From Rhodospirillaceae bacterium (GTDB taxonomy: Bacteria; Pseudomonadota; Alphaproteobacteria; Dongiales; Dongiaceae): a stretch of 64,000 nucleotides of DNA. Shown here one piece after another: positions 53,268 through 63,682 of the stretch. Under the pieces are notes generated by a model, which was not told where the DNA came from, did no database searches, and saw nothing but the letters and a program-made list of their open reading frames with translations. A program made the translations under genes and the position numbers. Numbering within the stretch: the first letter of the stretch is position 1; every line of letters starts with the position of its first letter. The DNA lies in assembly GCA_016712715.1 (NCBI GenBank), contig JADJQM010000001.1:1259001-1323000 (forward strand). The letters run 5' to 3'.

Positions 53268-54624
53268 TTGGCGGATACCAACCATACGCAAGTTGTGATC
53301 ATTGGCGGCGGGGTGGTCGGTTGCGCCATCTTCCGGCGGCTTGCCATGGGTGGCTTGAAGCCGGTGCTGCTGGAAGCTGGCCGGGACATCCTCTCCGGCG
53401 CCTCCAAGGCCAATAGCGCCCTCCTCCATACCGGTTTCGATGCCCCGCATGGCTCCCTCGAATTGTCCTGCATGCAGCAGGGCTACCGGGAATATCTCGG
53501 CATCCGCGAGCAGCTCAACCTGCCGCTGGTGAAATCCGGCGCCGTGGTGGTGGCCTGGAACGAGGAAGAAATGGCCAAGCTCGACGGCATCGTCGCCAAG
53601 GCCCATGCCAACAACGTCACCGACGTCACGCGCATCGACCGCGATGCGCTCCGCCGCCAGGAACCCCTGCTCTCGCCCAAGGCGACGGGCGGCGTACATG
53701 TGCCGGGCGAGCATATCATCGACCCATGGTCGGCGCCCTTGGCCTATGTCCACCAGGGCATCGCCCATGGCGGCATCGTGCTGCGCGATTGCCGCGTCGA
53801 GACCGGTCATTTCGACGGAATCTGGCATCTCGAAACCAATCAAGGCGAAGTGACTGCGGATCTCGTCATCAACGCCGCCGGCAATCAGGGCGATATCATC
53901 GAGGCGATCAATCGCCCGGCGCCCTTCAAGATCACACCTCGCAAGGGTCAATTCCTGGTCTTCGACAAGCCGGCGTCACGACTCATCAAGGCGATCGTGC
54001 TGCCTGTGCCGACCGAGCGCACCAAGGGCATCGTCATCTGCCGTACCGCTTTCGGCAATGTCCTGGTTGGCCCCACGGCCGAAGACCAGGAAGACCGAAT
54101 CCATGCCGAGGTCGACCAGGCTGCGCTCCAGCAGTTGATGGCACGTGGTGTCGAGATGTTGCCGGGCCTCGCCAATATCGACGTGACCGCGGTCTATGCC
54201 GGCCTCCGCCCCGCCACCCAGTTCAAGGACTACCAGATCACCGCGCAGCCCGACCGTCGCTGGATCACGGTGGCTGGCATTCGCTCGACCGGGCTTACCG
54301 CGGCACTCGGCATTGCCCAGCATGTGGCAGGCCTTTATGGCGCGAGCTTCGGCCGCCTCGCCGAGGCCGAGTCCATCTGGACGCCGGTCCCCAATCTCTG
54401 CGAGGAGCAACCAAGGCCCTATCAGGCGCCGTTGAGTGGCGAGATCGTCTGCCATTGCGAATGGGTCACCCGGACCGAGCTTGAGGGGCGCCCTCGACGG
54501 CACCTTGCCCGCTGGCGATATCGGCGGTCTCAAGCGCCGCACCCGCGCGATGATGGGTCGTTGCCAGGGCTTCTATTGCAGCGCCCGGGTGATGGCCATC
54601 GCCGAAGGCAGGATCGTGCCATGA
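53268..54624 (+). pseudogene. GlpA-like FAD oxidase with BFD-type [2Fe-2S] domain, frame broken
   Basis: The DAO-type FAD site (VVIIGGGVVGCAIFRRLA) and the body SGASKANSALLHTGFDAPHGS, then YAGLRPATQFKDYQI resemble glycerol-3-phosphate dehydrogenases of the GlpA kind. The C-terminal BFD-like Cys cluster (IVCHCEW in one frame, then RCQGFYCSARV in another) is split by an indel near 54487. The end overlaps the next start (ATGA). The start is not certain: TTG 53268 or GTG 53232. Together with the next two genes it would oxidise glycerol 3-phosphate or a related polyol phosphate. Confidence 0.75.
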
Positions 54625-55837
54625 AGACCCATGACGTGATCATCCTGGGCGCGGGTCCCGCCGGACTCTCCGCCGCGGCGGAACTGAAACGCCTTGGCGT
54701 ACGGGACATCGTCATCATCGACCGTGAGTCCCAAGCTGGCGGCATTCCGCGCCATTGCGGCCATACCGGCTATGGCCTCCTGCAATTCGGCAAGCTGATG
54801 ACCGGCCCCGATTTCGCAAAACGCCTGGTCGACCGGGTGAGCGATATCGATCTGCGCCTCGGTCACACCGTGTTGAAGCTGGAACCCAATGGGCGATTGC
54901 AACTGACCGGCCCAAACGGCCTGGAGACATTGCAGGCGCAGAAGGTCCTGCTCGCCATGGGGCGCGCGAAACGCCGCGCAGCGCGCGCCTCATTTCCGGA
55001 ACGCGTCCCTGGGGTGTCACGACCACCGGCGCCCTGCAGCAGTTTGCCTATCTCCAGGGCAAGGCTCCCTTTCAGCGACCTGTGATCATCGGCTCGGAAC
55101 TGGTTGCCTTCTCCAGCCTGCTCACCCTCGGCCATGTCGGCGTCAAGGCGGTGGCGATGATCGAGGAACGGTCGCGAATCTCCGCCTGGCAACCGGGCGA
55201 TTGGGTGGCGCGCATCGGCTTTGGCGTCCCCGTCATGACCGATTGCAGCGACCTGCGGATTCTGGGTCAGGACAAGGTTGAGGGCCTCAGCTTCCACCGG
55301 CGCGGCGTCACGCGCACCCTCGAATGCGACGGCATCGTCTTCACCGGCCAGTTCCGCCCCGAGAGCGCCCTGCTCACGCAGAGCCATCTCGAACTCGATC
55401 CCGGCACACGCGGTCCGGTCATCGATCAGCTCTATCGCTGCACCGACGCCAGCTATTTCGCCAGTGGCAACCTGCTGCGCGGCATCGAGACAGCCGGCCA
55501 ATGCTACCGCGAAGGCAAGTCGGCGGCCCATGCGATCCATGCCGCTTTGCAGGACAAGCTGGCCGCCGCCGCCGCCCCCATCCGCATCGAGGCCGGCGGC
55601 GCCTTGAGCTATGTCTATCCCCAGCGCCTCACCGGGCGCGGCCCCTATGATCCCTTGCTGTTCAAGGCCCGTGCGCGCGTCGCCACCAAGGGTACATTGC
55701 GGGTTCTGGCCGATGGCCGCGAGATCTGGTCCCGTCCGATCAATGTGCTGCCGGAGCGGCGCATTGCCTGGCGCGTCCCCGCCGTCGACCTCAACGGAAT
55801 CCACCATCTCACCGTCGATCTGCAACCGCGCAAGTGA
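54621..55837 (+). pseudogene. FAD/NAD(P)-dependent oxidoreductase, frame broken
   Basis: The N-terminus has VIILGAGPAGLSAAAELKRLG and RESQAGGIPRHCGHTGYG. The frame breaks near 54962, where one G is missing (expected GAMGARETPR type reading), and continues in another frame with TTGALQQFAYLQGKAPFQRPV, DGIVFTGQFRPESAL and a Trp-containing C-terminal domain (REIWSRPINVLPERR). The span is one base short of a codon multiple. It pairs with the GlpA-like oxidase, as in two-gene or three-gene anaerobic-type Glp systems. Confidence 0.75.
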
Positions 55838-55840
55838 TCC

Positions 55841-57271
55841 ATGTCTGATTTCGTTTTGTCCATCGACCAGGGTACGACCGGCACCAAGCTCCACCGCCTT
55901 TACACGGATGGCCGCTTCCAAACGCTGGATGGTTTTGAGCATCGCCAAATTCTGCCGGAACCGGGCTGGGTCGAACATGACCCGGAAGAACTCATCGGCC
56001 ATCTCGATGCCTGCATCGGATCTGCCGGCCAGGCGCGCGCCATCGGCATCGCCAATCAGGGCGAGACGGTGATCGACTGGGATGGGCGCTCCAAACGGCC
56101 GATCTACAACGCGATTGTCTGGCAGGATGCGCGCACCAATGACGTCATCGACCGGTTGAAACTGGCTGGGCACGAAGAGACTACGCTCACCCGGGCCGGC
56201 CTGCCGCTCGACCCGTACTTCTCGGCCAGCAAACTGCGCTGGTTCCTGGATCATGTCGAAGAAGCCCGGTTGCTGCACAAACAGGGCCGCCTCCGTTTCG
56301 GCACCAGCGACAGCTTCTTTCTGGACCGCCTCGCCGGAACCTTCGCCACCGACGTGACCACGGCCTCGCGCACCAGCCTGATGAACCTGGAAACGCTGCA
56401 ATGGGACCCGGTGCTGTGCGACCTCTTCGGCGTGCCCATCGATTGCCTGCCCGAGATCCGCGCCACCGCCGACAATTTCGGCAGCATCGGCAAGACACCG
56501 GTTACCGCCAATGTCGTTGATCAGCAGGCGGCCCTGTTCGGTCATGGCTGTCGTGACGCCGGCGATGCCAAGATCACCTTCGGCACCGGCGCTTTCGCTC
56601 TCTGCCTCGTCGGTGCGCAGCCGTTGCGCGATGTGGCGAGCGGCCTGCTGCCGACCATTGCCTGGCGGCTGGGCACCGCGGCCCCGACCTATGCGCTGGA
56701 GGGCGGCGTCTACAATGCTGCCTCCGCCGTCAATTGGGCCCGCAGCCTCGGTCTCTTCGCCGACTATGCCGAGATCGATGCCTTCAGCGCGCCCAGCGCC
56801 CTCTCGCGCAATCTCGTCTTTGTGCCGGCCTTGAGTGGCCTGGGCTGCCCCTATTGGGACCGCTCGGCCGCCGGCATGTGGCTTGGCCTCGGTCTTGATA
56901 CAAACAAGGCCGACATGATGCAGGCGCTGCTCGAAGGCATCGCCCTTCGCACCGACGAGGTGCTGCGGGCAATGGCACGTCTCGCTCCCGTCGCCGACCG
57001 CATCTCGATCGATGGCGGCCTCGCCAGGAACAGCTATTTCGCCGGATTTGTGGCCGATGTGCTCGATCCCGACGTCGTGATTCCGGCCAGCACCGAACTC
57101 ACCGGCCTCGGCACCGCGCAATTGGCGCTCATCGGCGCTGGCCTCGCGACGCTGGACACATTGCCGCCGTCGCCCGCTCCCAGGGCGCGCCTTGCGCCAC
57201 GGAACAAAATCGCCGACGCGCACCGCATGAAATTCCACAACGCCGTTGGTCGTAGTCGGAACTGGCGCTGA
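55841..57271 (+). CDS. FGGY-family kinase (glycerol kinase-like)
   Basis: The 476-aa kinase has FVLSIDQGTTGTKLHRLY, the GlpK-like IGIANQGETVIDWD and NAIVWQDARTNDVID, the ATP region ITFGTGAFALCLVG, and DGGLARNSYFAGFVADVLD. It starts 3 bp after the oxidoreductase gene. By family and neighbours, glycerol or a related polyol is the likely substrate. Confidence 0.88.
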   Translation: MSDFVLSIDQGTTGTKLHRLYTDGRFQTLDGFEHRQILPEPGWVEHDPEELIGHLDACIGSAGQARAIGIANQGETVIDWDGRSKRPIYNAIVWQDARTNDVIDRLKLAGHEETTLTRAGLPLDPYFSASKLRWFLDHVEEARLLHKQGRLRFGTSDSFFLDRLAGTFATDVTTASRTSLMNLETLQWDPVLCDLFGVPIDCLPEIRATADNFGSIGKTPVTANVVDQQAALFGHGCRDAGDAKITFGTGAFALCLVGAQPLRDVASGLLPTIAWRLGTAAPTYALEGGVYNAASAVNWARSLGLFADYAEIDAFSAPSALSRNLVFVPALSGLGCPYWDRSAAGMWLGLGLDTNKADMMQALLEGIALRTDEVLRAMARLAPVADRISIDGGLARNSYFAGFVADVLDPDVVIPASTELTGLGTAQLALIGAGLATLDTLPPSPAPRARLAPRNKIADAHRMKFHNAVGRSRNWR

Positions 57272-57405
57272 CCTCGCACTAACCTCTCCCCTATCAGAGA
57301 GGGAAGAATCCACTAACCGCGATTTCGCCACATTCCGGACCCGCTTTCGCCCTTGTCATCACCGATCCTCGGCATCACGGGGATATCGACAACAGGGGCT
57401 ACACC

Positions 57406-59127
57406 ATGCGCAAGCAACTTCTGCTAAGCCACATTCTGATTTCGGCGATACTCATCCTGGCTGCCTGCGGCAGCGAGCATACGCAATCTGCAGAAGGCAC
57501 CGCCATTGCGCCGGCCGCTGCAACCAGCAGCACGGCCCAACCAGCGCCAGCGCAAGAATCGGAGCTGGCGGCCGACTTGGCCACAGGAACCGAGGCAGTA
57601 CCGACGCAAAAGCAAAGCGAGCCCACTATCCATATATTTCAGGGCAGCCCATCGTCCGACGCGAGTGGATTCGCAACTGCGCAATCAATTCATCCACCGC
57701 AGACCACCGAGACCTACACCCACACCGACGACAATCCAGTGAAGCGCGTCGCAGAAGCGCCGGTCTCTACCTTCGCCATCGATGTCGATACCGGCTCCTA
57801 CGCCAATCTGCGCCGCTTCCTGATGAACGGGCGGAAGCCGCCCTCTGACGCCGTGCGGGTCGAGGAGATGCTCAATTACTTCAGCTATGACTACAAAGGA
57901 CCGCGCGACGAGAGCATCCCGTTCCGCGCCGATGCCGATGTGATGACCACGCCCTGGAACCCGGATACCAAGCTGCTGCGCATCGCCATCAAGGGCTATG
58001 AGCCACCGCGCGATCATCGGCTCCCTGCCAACCTCGTGTTCCTCATCGACGTCTCCGGCTCGATGCAGGATGCCGACAAGCTGCCGCTCCTGAAGACCGG
58101 CATGAAGATGCTGGTCGATCAGCTCGGCCCCAACGACAGGGTGAGCATTGTCACCTATGCCGGAGCCGCGGGTCTGGCGCTGGCGCCCACCGCCGGCAGC
58201 GACAAGGAGACTATCCGGGCCGCCATCGACGGGCTTGAGGCGGGCGGCAGCACCGCTGGGGGAGAGGGCATCCAGCTCGCCTATGCCAAGGCGCGGGAAG
58301 CCCGGATTTCAGACGGCATCAACCGCATCGTGCTCGCGACCGACGGCGACTTTAATGTCGGCATCACGGATCTCGACGCGCTGAAGAGCTTGGTCGAGGA
58401 GAACCGAAAATCCGGTATCGCGCTCAGCACGATCGGCTTCGGCGAAGGCAATTACAACGATGCCCTCATGGAACAGATCGCCGATATCGGCAACGGTAAT
58501 TACGGCTATGTCGATTCATTGAAGGAAGCCAAGCGCCTGTTGGTCGACGGCCTGCAGGGGACTCTGCAAACCATCGCCAAGGACGTGAAGGTCCAAATCG
58601 AGTTCAACCCGGCTCTCATCGCCGAATACCGCCTCATCGGCTATGAGAACCGCGCCCTCAACCGCGAGGATTTCAACAACGACAAAAAGGATGCCGGCGA
58701 GATCGGCGCCGGCCATAGCGTGACAGCGCTCTACGAGATCGCCCTCGTGGGTTCGAAGGGAATGAGCGTCGATCCGCTGCGCTATCAGGGTGAAGGCGTC
58801 GTCCCGACCAAGGGGACCGGCACCAAGGTCGACGAATTCGCCTTGTTGCGCCTCCGATACAAGGCACCGGAGGGCGATGTCTCCAAGCTCATCGAAACGC
58901 CCCTGTCCAGCTCCTGGCTCACCCGCGCCGATGATCCCGCAACTGACGACAAATTCGCCGCCGCCGTTGCCGCCTTCGGCCAATATCTGAAAGGCGGCGC
59001 GCGGCTGGGCACCTTCGACCTCTCCCAGATCGCCACCCTCGCCCGCGACGGCCGCGGCGAAGATGCCAGCGGCGCCCGCGCCGAATTCATCGAACTCGTC
59101 GAACTCACCAAAGCAATGGGCGGCTGA
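57406..59127 (+). CDS. VWA-domain lipoprotein (YfbK-like)
   Basis: The 573-aa protein has a lipobox (LILAAC, Cys at about residue 21), a low-complexity linker, an N-terminal YfbK-type domain (STFAIDVDTGSYANLRRFL), the VWA domain with MIDAS motif FLIDVSGSMQD and TDGDFNVGI, and a DUF3520-like C-terminal part (FALLRLRYKAPEG). It should be anchored in the outer or inner membrane leaflet. Its function is not known. The 134-bp gap before it holds a weak hairpin (57283-57302). Confidence 0.92.
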   Translation: MRKQLLLSHILISAILILAACGSEHTQSAEGTAIAPAAATSSTAQPAPAQESELAADLATGTEAVPTQKQSEPTIHIFQGSPSSDASGFATAQSIHPPQTTETYTHTDDNPVKRVAEAPVSTFAIDVDTGSYANLRRFLMNGRKPPSDAVRVEEMLNYFSYDYKGPRDESIPFRADADVMTTPWNPDTKLLRIAIKGYEPPRDHRLPANLVFLIDVSGSMQDADKLPLLKTGMKMLVDQLGPNDRVSIVTYAGAAGLALAPTAGSDKETIRAAIDGLEAGGSTAGGEGIQLAYAKAREARISDGINRIVLATDGDFNVGITDLDALKSLVEENRKSGIALSTIGFGEGNYNDALMEQIADIGNGNYGYVDSLKEAKRLLVDGLQGTLQTIAKDVKVQIEFNPALIAEYRLIGYENRALNREDFNNDKKDAGEIGAGHSVTALYEIALVGSKGMSVDPLRYQGEGVVPTKGTGTKVDEFALLRLRYKAPEGDVSKLIETPLSSSWLTRADDPATDDKFAAAVAAFGQYLKGGARLGTFDLSQIATLARDGRGEDASGARAEFIELVELTKAMGG

Positions 59128-59216
59128 CATGCGGGGCAAAAAATCCCTGGACACCATCGCCGCCGTCAGATCAAATGGGGAACAAATGCACGTTTAGCGA
59201 GTAGTGCGGGACTCTT

Positions 59217-59912
59217 ATGCAAAATCGAAGCTGGCAGTTTTGGGCCCTGATTCTGGGTGGCAGCGCCATTCTCGTCTATTTCCTCAACCAGCGCTTCCCC
59301 GACGTGCTGGCCGATGGCGACAACCGCATGCGTCTCATCTATCTCGTCTGCCTGATCGCCGTCTTCGGCGGTGGCCTGTTCGCGCGCCTGCGCTACGACA
59401 TGAATCGGACCCTGGCGCAGATGGCGATCTGGGTGGCGATCTTCGCCGGCCTCATCCTGCTCTATTCCTTCCGCGGCGAGTTCGGCATGCTCGGCGACCG
59501 TTTCAGCGCGGAACTGATGCCGCTCGATGGCCGAACAGAGGGCGAGCGCATCATGAGCTATCCGGTGGCGGAGAATGGCCACTACAAGGTGCGTGCCCAG
59601 GTCGATGGCGTCGACCTCGCCTTCACCATCGACACCGGCGCCACCGACGTGGTGCTGACACCCGATGCGGCGGAGCGCCTCGGCTATGACCTCACCCAGC
59701 TCAATTTCTCGCAGATCGCCGAGACTGCGAATGGCATTGTGCGTGGAGCGCCGATCGTCATCGCCGAATTCCGCCTCGGCAACATCCTGGTGCACGATCT
59801 GCCGGCCACGGTCAACGAGGTCGACATGTCGGATTCGTTGCTCGGGATGGAGTTCCTGCGCCGCCTCAGATCCTGGCGCGTCGAGGGCGAACGCATGACG
59901 CTGGAACAATAG
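59217..59912 (+). CDS. Membrane retropepsin-like aspartic protease
   Basis: The 231-aa protein has three TM segments at about 9-24, 40-56 and 70-85, then a single aspartic-protease lobe with FTIDTGATDVVL (catalytic Asp) and LLGMEFLRRLRSW. This fits the TIGR02281 clan AA group found in alphaproteobacteria. It would work as a dimer at the inner membrane, facing the periplasm. The substrate is unknown. Confidence 0.9.
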   Translation: MQNRSWQFWALILGGSAILVYFLNQRFPDVLADGDNRMRLIYLVCLIAVFGGGLFARLRYDMNRTLAQMAIWVAIFAGLILLYSFRGEFGMLGDRFSAELMPLDGRTEGERIMSYPVAENGHYKVRAQVDGVDLAFTIDTGATDVVLTPDAAERLGYDLTQLNFSQIAETANGIVRGAPIVIAEFRLGNILVHDLPATVNEVDMSDSLLGMEFLRRLRSWRVEGERMTLEQ

Positions 59913-59915
59913 CCG

Positions 59916-60554
59916 TCAGCGCTGCAACACCTGGCGGCAGAGCGCCTCGCGCGATTGCCAGCCCTTGCGCTGCAACTCCGGCTCGATGTGATCGCCGGCT
60001 GGAAAACCGAGGCAAAGATAGGCGACGAAGTGCCATTCCTTCGGCACGTCGAGGGTTGCGGTCGCCTGCCGCGGATCGATGATCGAGACCCAGCCCAGCC
60101 CCAACCCCTGTGCCCGTGCGGCGAGCCACAGCGTGTGGATGGCCAGCACCGTCGAATAGCGCAATGTCTCCGGCATGGTGAGGCGGCCGAGCCCAGCACC
60201 TTGTGGTGTGTCCTCATCGCAGAAGACCGCGAAATGCCTTGGCGCCTCGCGCAGGCCCGCGAGCTTCAGCCGCGCATAAAGCTCGGCACGCTCGCCGTCG
60301 TAATTGGCGAGGGCTGCCTGATTGGCCTGCTGGAAATTCTCGATGATGGCCGCCCGCCGTACCGGCTCGTCCACGCTGACGAAGCGCCAGGGCTGGGCGT
60401 TGCCGACCGATGGGGCAAGGCCAGTGAGATCCAGGAGATGCTCGACCATCTCCGCCGGCACCGGGTCCGTCTTGAAATGGCGCACGTCGCGCCGCCAGGC
60501 AAGCAGTTCCTCGAATTCCGCCTGGAACGAAGTGCCGAATGAATGTTCCGTCAT
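59916..60554 (-). CDS. bluB: 5,6-dimethylbenzimidazole synthase
   Basis: The 212-aa flavin-destructase has the BluB hallmarks: AWRRDVRHFKTDPVP, GLAPSVGNAQPWRFVSV, ARAQGLGLGWVSIIDP and the end YLCLGFPAGD. It converts FMNH2 to the lower ligand of vitamin B12. Its ATG overlaps the stop of the B12-dependent mutase gene (ATGA), so enzyme and cofactor ligand are made together. Confidence 0.94.
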   Translation of the reverse strand: MTEHSFGTSFQAEFEELLAWRRDVRHFKTDPVPAEMVEHLLDLTGLAPSVGNAQPWRFVSVDEPVRRAAIIENFQQANQAALANYDGERAELYARLKLAGLREAPRHFAVFCDEDTPQGAGLGRLTMPETLRYSTVLAIHTLWLAARAQGLGLGWVSIIDPRQATATLDVPKEWHFVAYLCLGFPAGDHIEPELQRKGWQSREALCRQVLQR

Positions 60555-62532
60555 GCCGCCTGCGAGTGCTGGTCCACCAGGGAGACGATCCCCGCCATGA
60601 TGGCGTTGAGATCGTAATCCTTGGGCGTATAGACCCGCGCCACGCCGAATTCCAGCAGCCTTTTGGCATCTTCCTGCGGAATGATACCGCCCACCACCAC
60701 CGGCACGTCCGATAGACCCAGCGCCCGCATCCGTTCCATCACCTCACCCACCAGGGCAATATGCGAGCCGGAGAGGATCGAGACCCACCACATGGACGCT
60801 TTCCTCAAGGGCTGCATTGACGATCTGCGCCGGGGTCAAGCGGACGCCTTCATAGACCACTTCCATGCCGGCATCCCGCGCCCGCACGGCGATCTGCTCG
60901 GCCCCGTTCGAATGGCCGTCAAGGCCCGGTTTGCCGACCAGGATCTTGACGCGCCGGCCCAAACGCTTGCTCGCGGCATCAACCTGGGCACGCACCGTCA
61001 CGATGGCCGTGCTGCCCTGGTCCACGGTTGCCCGCGCGACACCGGTCGGCGCCCGGAACTCACCGAACACGCGGCGCAGTGTCTCGCCCCATTCGCCGGT
61101 GGTGCAGCCGGCATGAGCGCAACTGATCGAAGCTTCCATGATATTGCGGCCGGACTTTGCATCTGCTTCGAGTGCTGCGAGCGCCTTGGCCGCAGCGGCA
61201 CTGTCGCGCGCGGCCCGCCAGGCCTTCAGGCCAGCCACCTGCTCCGCTTCCGCCTTGTCGTCGATGGCAAGGAATCCGCCATCGCCGCCGGCCAGCAAGG
61301 GCGAGGGCGCGCTTTCGGTGTGTTGTTGACACCGACCACGGTCTGGTCGCCGCGCTCGATCGCCGACAGACGCCGCGCATTGGATTCCACCAGCCGTTGC
61401 TTCGTAGCAGCGATTCCACGGCGGCGACCGCCCCGCCCATGGCATCGATCCGCGCCAACTCCTCCAGCGCCTCGGCCTTCAGGGCATCGACCTTGCGCGT
61501 GATCTCGATAGAACCATCGAAGATATCGCCGAACTCGAGTAGGTCCGTCTCATAGGCCACGATCTGCTGCAGTCGCAGCGACCATTGCTGATCCCATGGG
61601 CGCGGCAGGCCCAGCGCCTCGTTCCAGGCCGGTAATTGCACGGCACGTGCGCGTGCATTCTTGGAGAGCGTCACCGCCAGCATCTCCAGGAGGATGCGAT
61701 AGACATTGTTCTCCGGCTGCTGCTCGGTGAGGCCCAGGCTGTTCACCTGCACGCCATATCGGAAACGCCGCAGCTTGGCATCTTCGACGCCATAGCGGTC
61801 GCGGCAGATCTCGTCCCACAATTCCGTAAACGCCCGCATCTTGCAGATCTCGGTGATGAACCTGAGGCCCGCATTGACGAAGAAGCTGATGCGTCCCACC
61901 ACCTGCGGAAAATCCTCAGCAGGCACCTGTCCGCTCGCCTTCACATGATCGAGGACGGCCACCGCCGTCGCCAGCGCATAGGCCAGCTCCTGCACTGGTG
62001 TCGCCCCGGCTTCCTGCAGATGATAGGAGCAGACATTGGTGGGGTTCCATTTCGGCACCTCGCGATAGGTGAAGCTGATCACATCGGTGATCAGCCGCAG
62101 CGAGGGTTCCGGCGGGAAGATATAGGTCCCGCGCGAGAGATATTCCTTGATGATGTCGTTCTGCACCGTCCCCTGCAGGGCGGCGCGGCTTGCCCCCTGC
62201 TTCTCGGCCACGGCGATATAGAGCGCCAGCAGCCAGGGCGCCGTCGCGTTGATGGTCATCGAGGTGTTCATATCGGCGAGCGGCAGGCCATCAAATAAAG
62301 CCACCATGTCGCCCAGATGGCTGATCGGCACACCGACCTTGCCGACCTCGCCCTTGGCCAGCACATGGTCGGAATCGTAGCCCGTCTGGGTCGGCAGATC
62401 GAACGCGACGCTGAGGCCGGTTTGTCCGCGCTTGAGGTTCGTGCGGTAGAGCTCGTTGGATGCCTTGGCCGAGCTATGGCCCGAATAGGTTCGGAACAGC
62501 CAGGCTTGGTCCCGTTTAATCGCATCACTCAT
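60551..62532 (-). pseudogene. ecm: Ethylmalonyl-CoA mutase, several frame breaks
   Basis: The ATG at 62532 follows GGAGAAACCTC. The catalytic barrel (AWLFRTYSGHSSAKASNELYR, GLSVAFDLPTQTGYDSDH, PTNVCSYHLQEAGATP) matches the Ecm/MeaA group rather than MutA/MutB. The C-terminal B12 domain has the DxHxxG motif in GKPGLDGHSNG. The frame is broken near 61410, 61328 and 60800. The span corresponds to about 660 aa, the usual length. Ecm rearranges ethylmalonyl-CoA to methylsuccinyl-CoA in the acetate-assimilation pathway. Intact length and conserved motifs make read errors likely. Confidence 0.85.
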
Positions 62533-62635
62533 GAGGTTTCTCCCGCGGCATTCTTTTATTGTGCGCCGCAATATAGCGGGCGCAACAACAACTGCGCAAG
62601 ATCAGACCGAGTGGCCCGCTAAAACAGTAATTAAA

Positions 62636-63148
62636 TTACCAAATATCATCCTTGGCAGCCGCTGCTTCCTGCCGAAGCAGACGCCGTCCCTTCCAAACGA
62701 TCACGCAGGCAAGAAGATTGACCCCGACCTCCCAGGGCACATCACCCTGCATCAGTGACCATTCAACCGAGCTGCCAAAAAGGGCGTTTGCACCGAAATT
62801 GACTTCATCCGTACCGGATGCGTCCCAGCCCAAACTGGCGCTCACCACGGCAGTGGCACCGACATAGAATTGAAGCGCAACCACTGGCGTGTTGAGCATC
62901 GGAATCTGGATACACCAATACAGCAGATTGACTTGTGCCGCGCCCGGGCGACCCTCAAGCAAGCGCATGCCAGACCAGACGCCAAAACCGTACAGCGCTG
63001 TTGCTGCCACGATTGTGATTGTTACCCAAAGGTCGATGGCGACACCCTGCAGGAGTACCATGAACAGATAGACCAGCCCGGAAAATCCGCCGCCCAGCGA
63101 CAGCACCCCCATGACGCGCCACAACCAATGCCTCATTCCATCCCCCAA
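62636..63148 (-). CDS. Hypothetical membrane protein
   Basis: The 170-aa protein has about four hydrophobic segments (FSGLVYLFMVLLQGVAIDLW, ITIVAATALYGFGVWSG, PMLNTPVVALQFYVGATAVV, EVGVNLLACVIVW). No family is recognised. It ends in a polar QEAAAAKDD tail. Confidence 0.6.
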   Translation of the reverse strand: MGDGMRHWLWRVMGVLSLGGGFSGLVYLFMVLLQGVAIDLWVTITIVAATALYGFGVWSGMRLLEGRPGAAQVNLLYWCIQIPMLNTPVVALQFYVGATAVVSASLGWDASGTDEVNFGANALFGSSVEWSLMQGDVPWEVGVNLLACVIVWKGRRLLRQEAAAAKDDIW

Positions 63149-63211
63149 GACTCGACTCCCCGGAGATCAACTTACGCGGATATGGATTGCGCTTCCACAA
63201 CCTGATGGCCG

Positions 63212-63643
63212 CTAGTCCGCGTCATGCGGCGCATCCTTGGGCCAATGCGGCAGGTGATCGTCGATCTTCAGCCAGGGCAGCTGCGCCGAGGTCCAGCCAT
63301 GACCGGTCGGGATCAGGCCCGAGGCATCATCGACCGTGCCCAGCATGATGCCGATCGTGTCGCCGCCGCTCATATAGATCGGCGACCCACAATCGCCGCA
63401 GAAATGCCGCTGGTAAAGGGGCGAGGATTGAAAGATCTTCGCAGTCCCGGCCAGAAGCTCGAACTGCGCGGGCGGCACCTGCGCCCAGGCGGTCACCGGC
63501 GCCCCGCTCCAACGCCGGCAGGTATCGCAATGGCAATAGTCGACCACGGCATTGGTCGGATCGAAGCGATAACGCAAGGCGCCGCACAGACAATGGCCGG
63601 TGAGTAAGCTCGTAGACGCCATCTGACACTCCGATGATGCCAA
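63212..63643 (-). CDS. GFA-family zinc protein
   Basis: The 143-aa protein has the zinc ligands of the glutathione-dependent formaldehyde-activating (GFA/CENP-V) family: GHCLCGALRYRF, DYCHCDTCRRWSG and HFCGDCGSPIYM. An internal start at 63622 is possible. The true substrate of most members is not known. Confidence 0.88.
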   Translation of the reverse strand: MASSECQMASTSLLTGHCLCGALRYRFDPTNAVVDYCHCDTCRRWSGAPVTAWAQVPPAQFELLAGTAKIFQSSPLYQRHFCGDCGSPIYMSGGDTIGIMLGTVDDASGLIPTGHGWTSAQLPWLKIDDHLPHWPKDAPHDAD

Positions 63644-63682
63644 GAGATCGTCATGGTCCGCGGAGGATGACGAATTTGGTCC

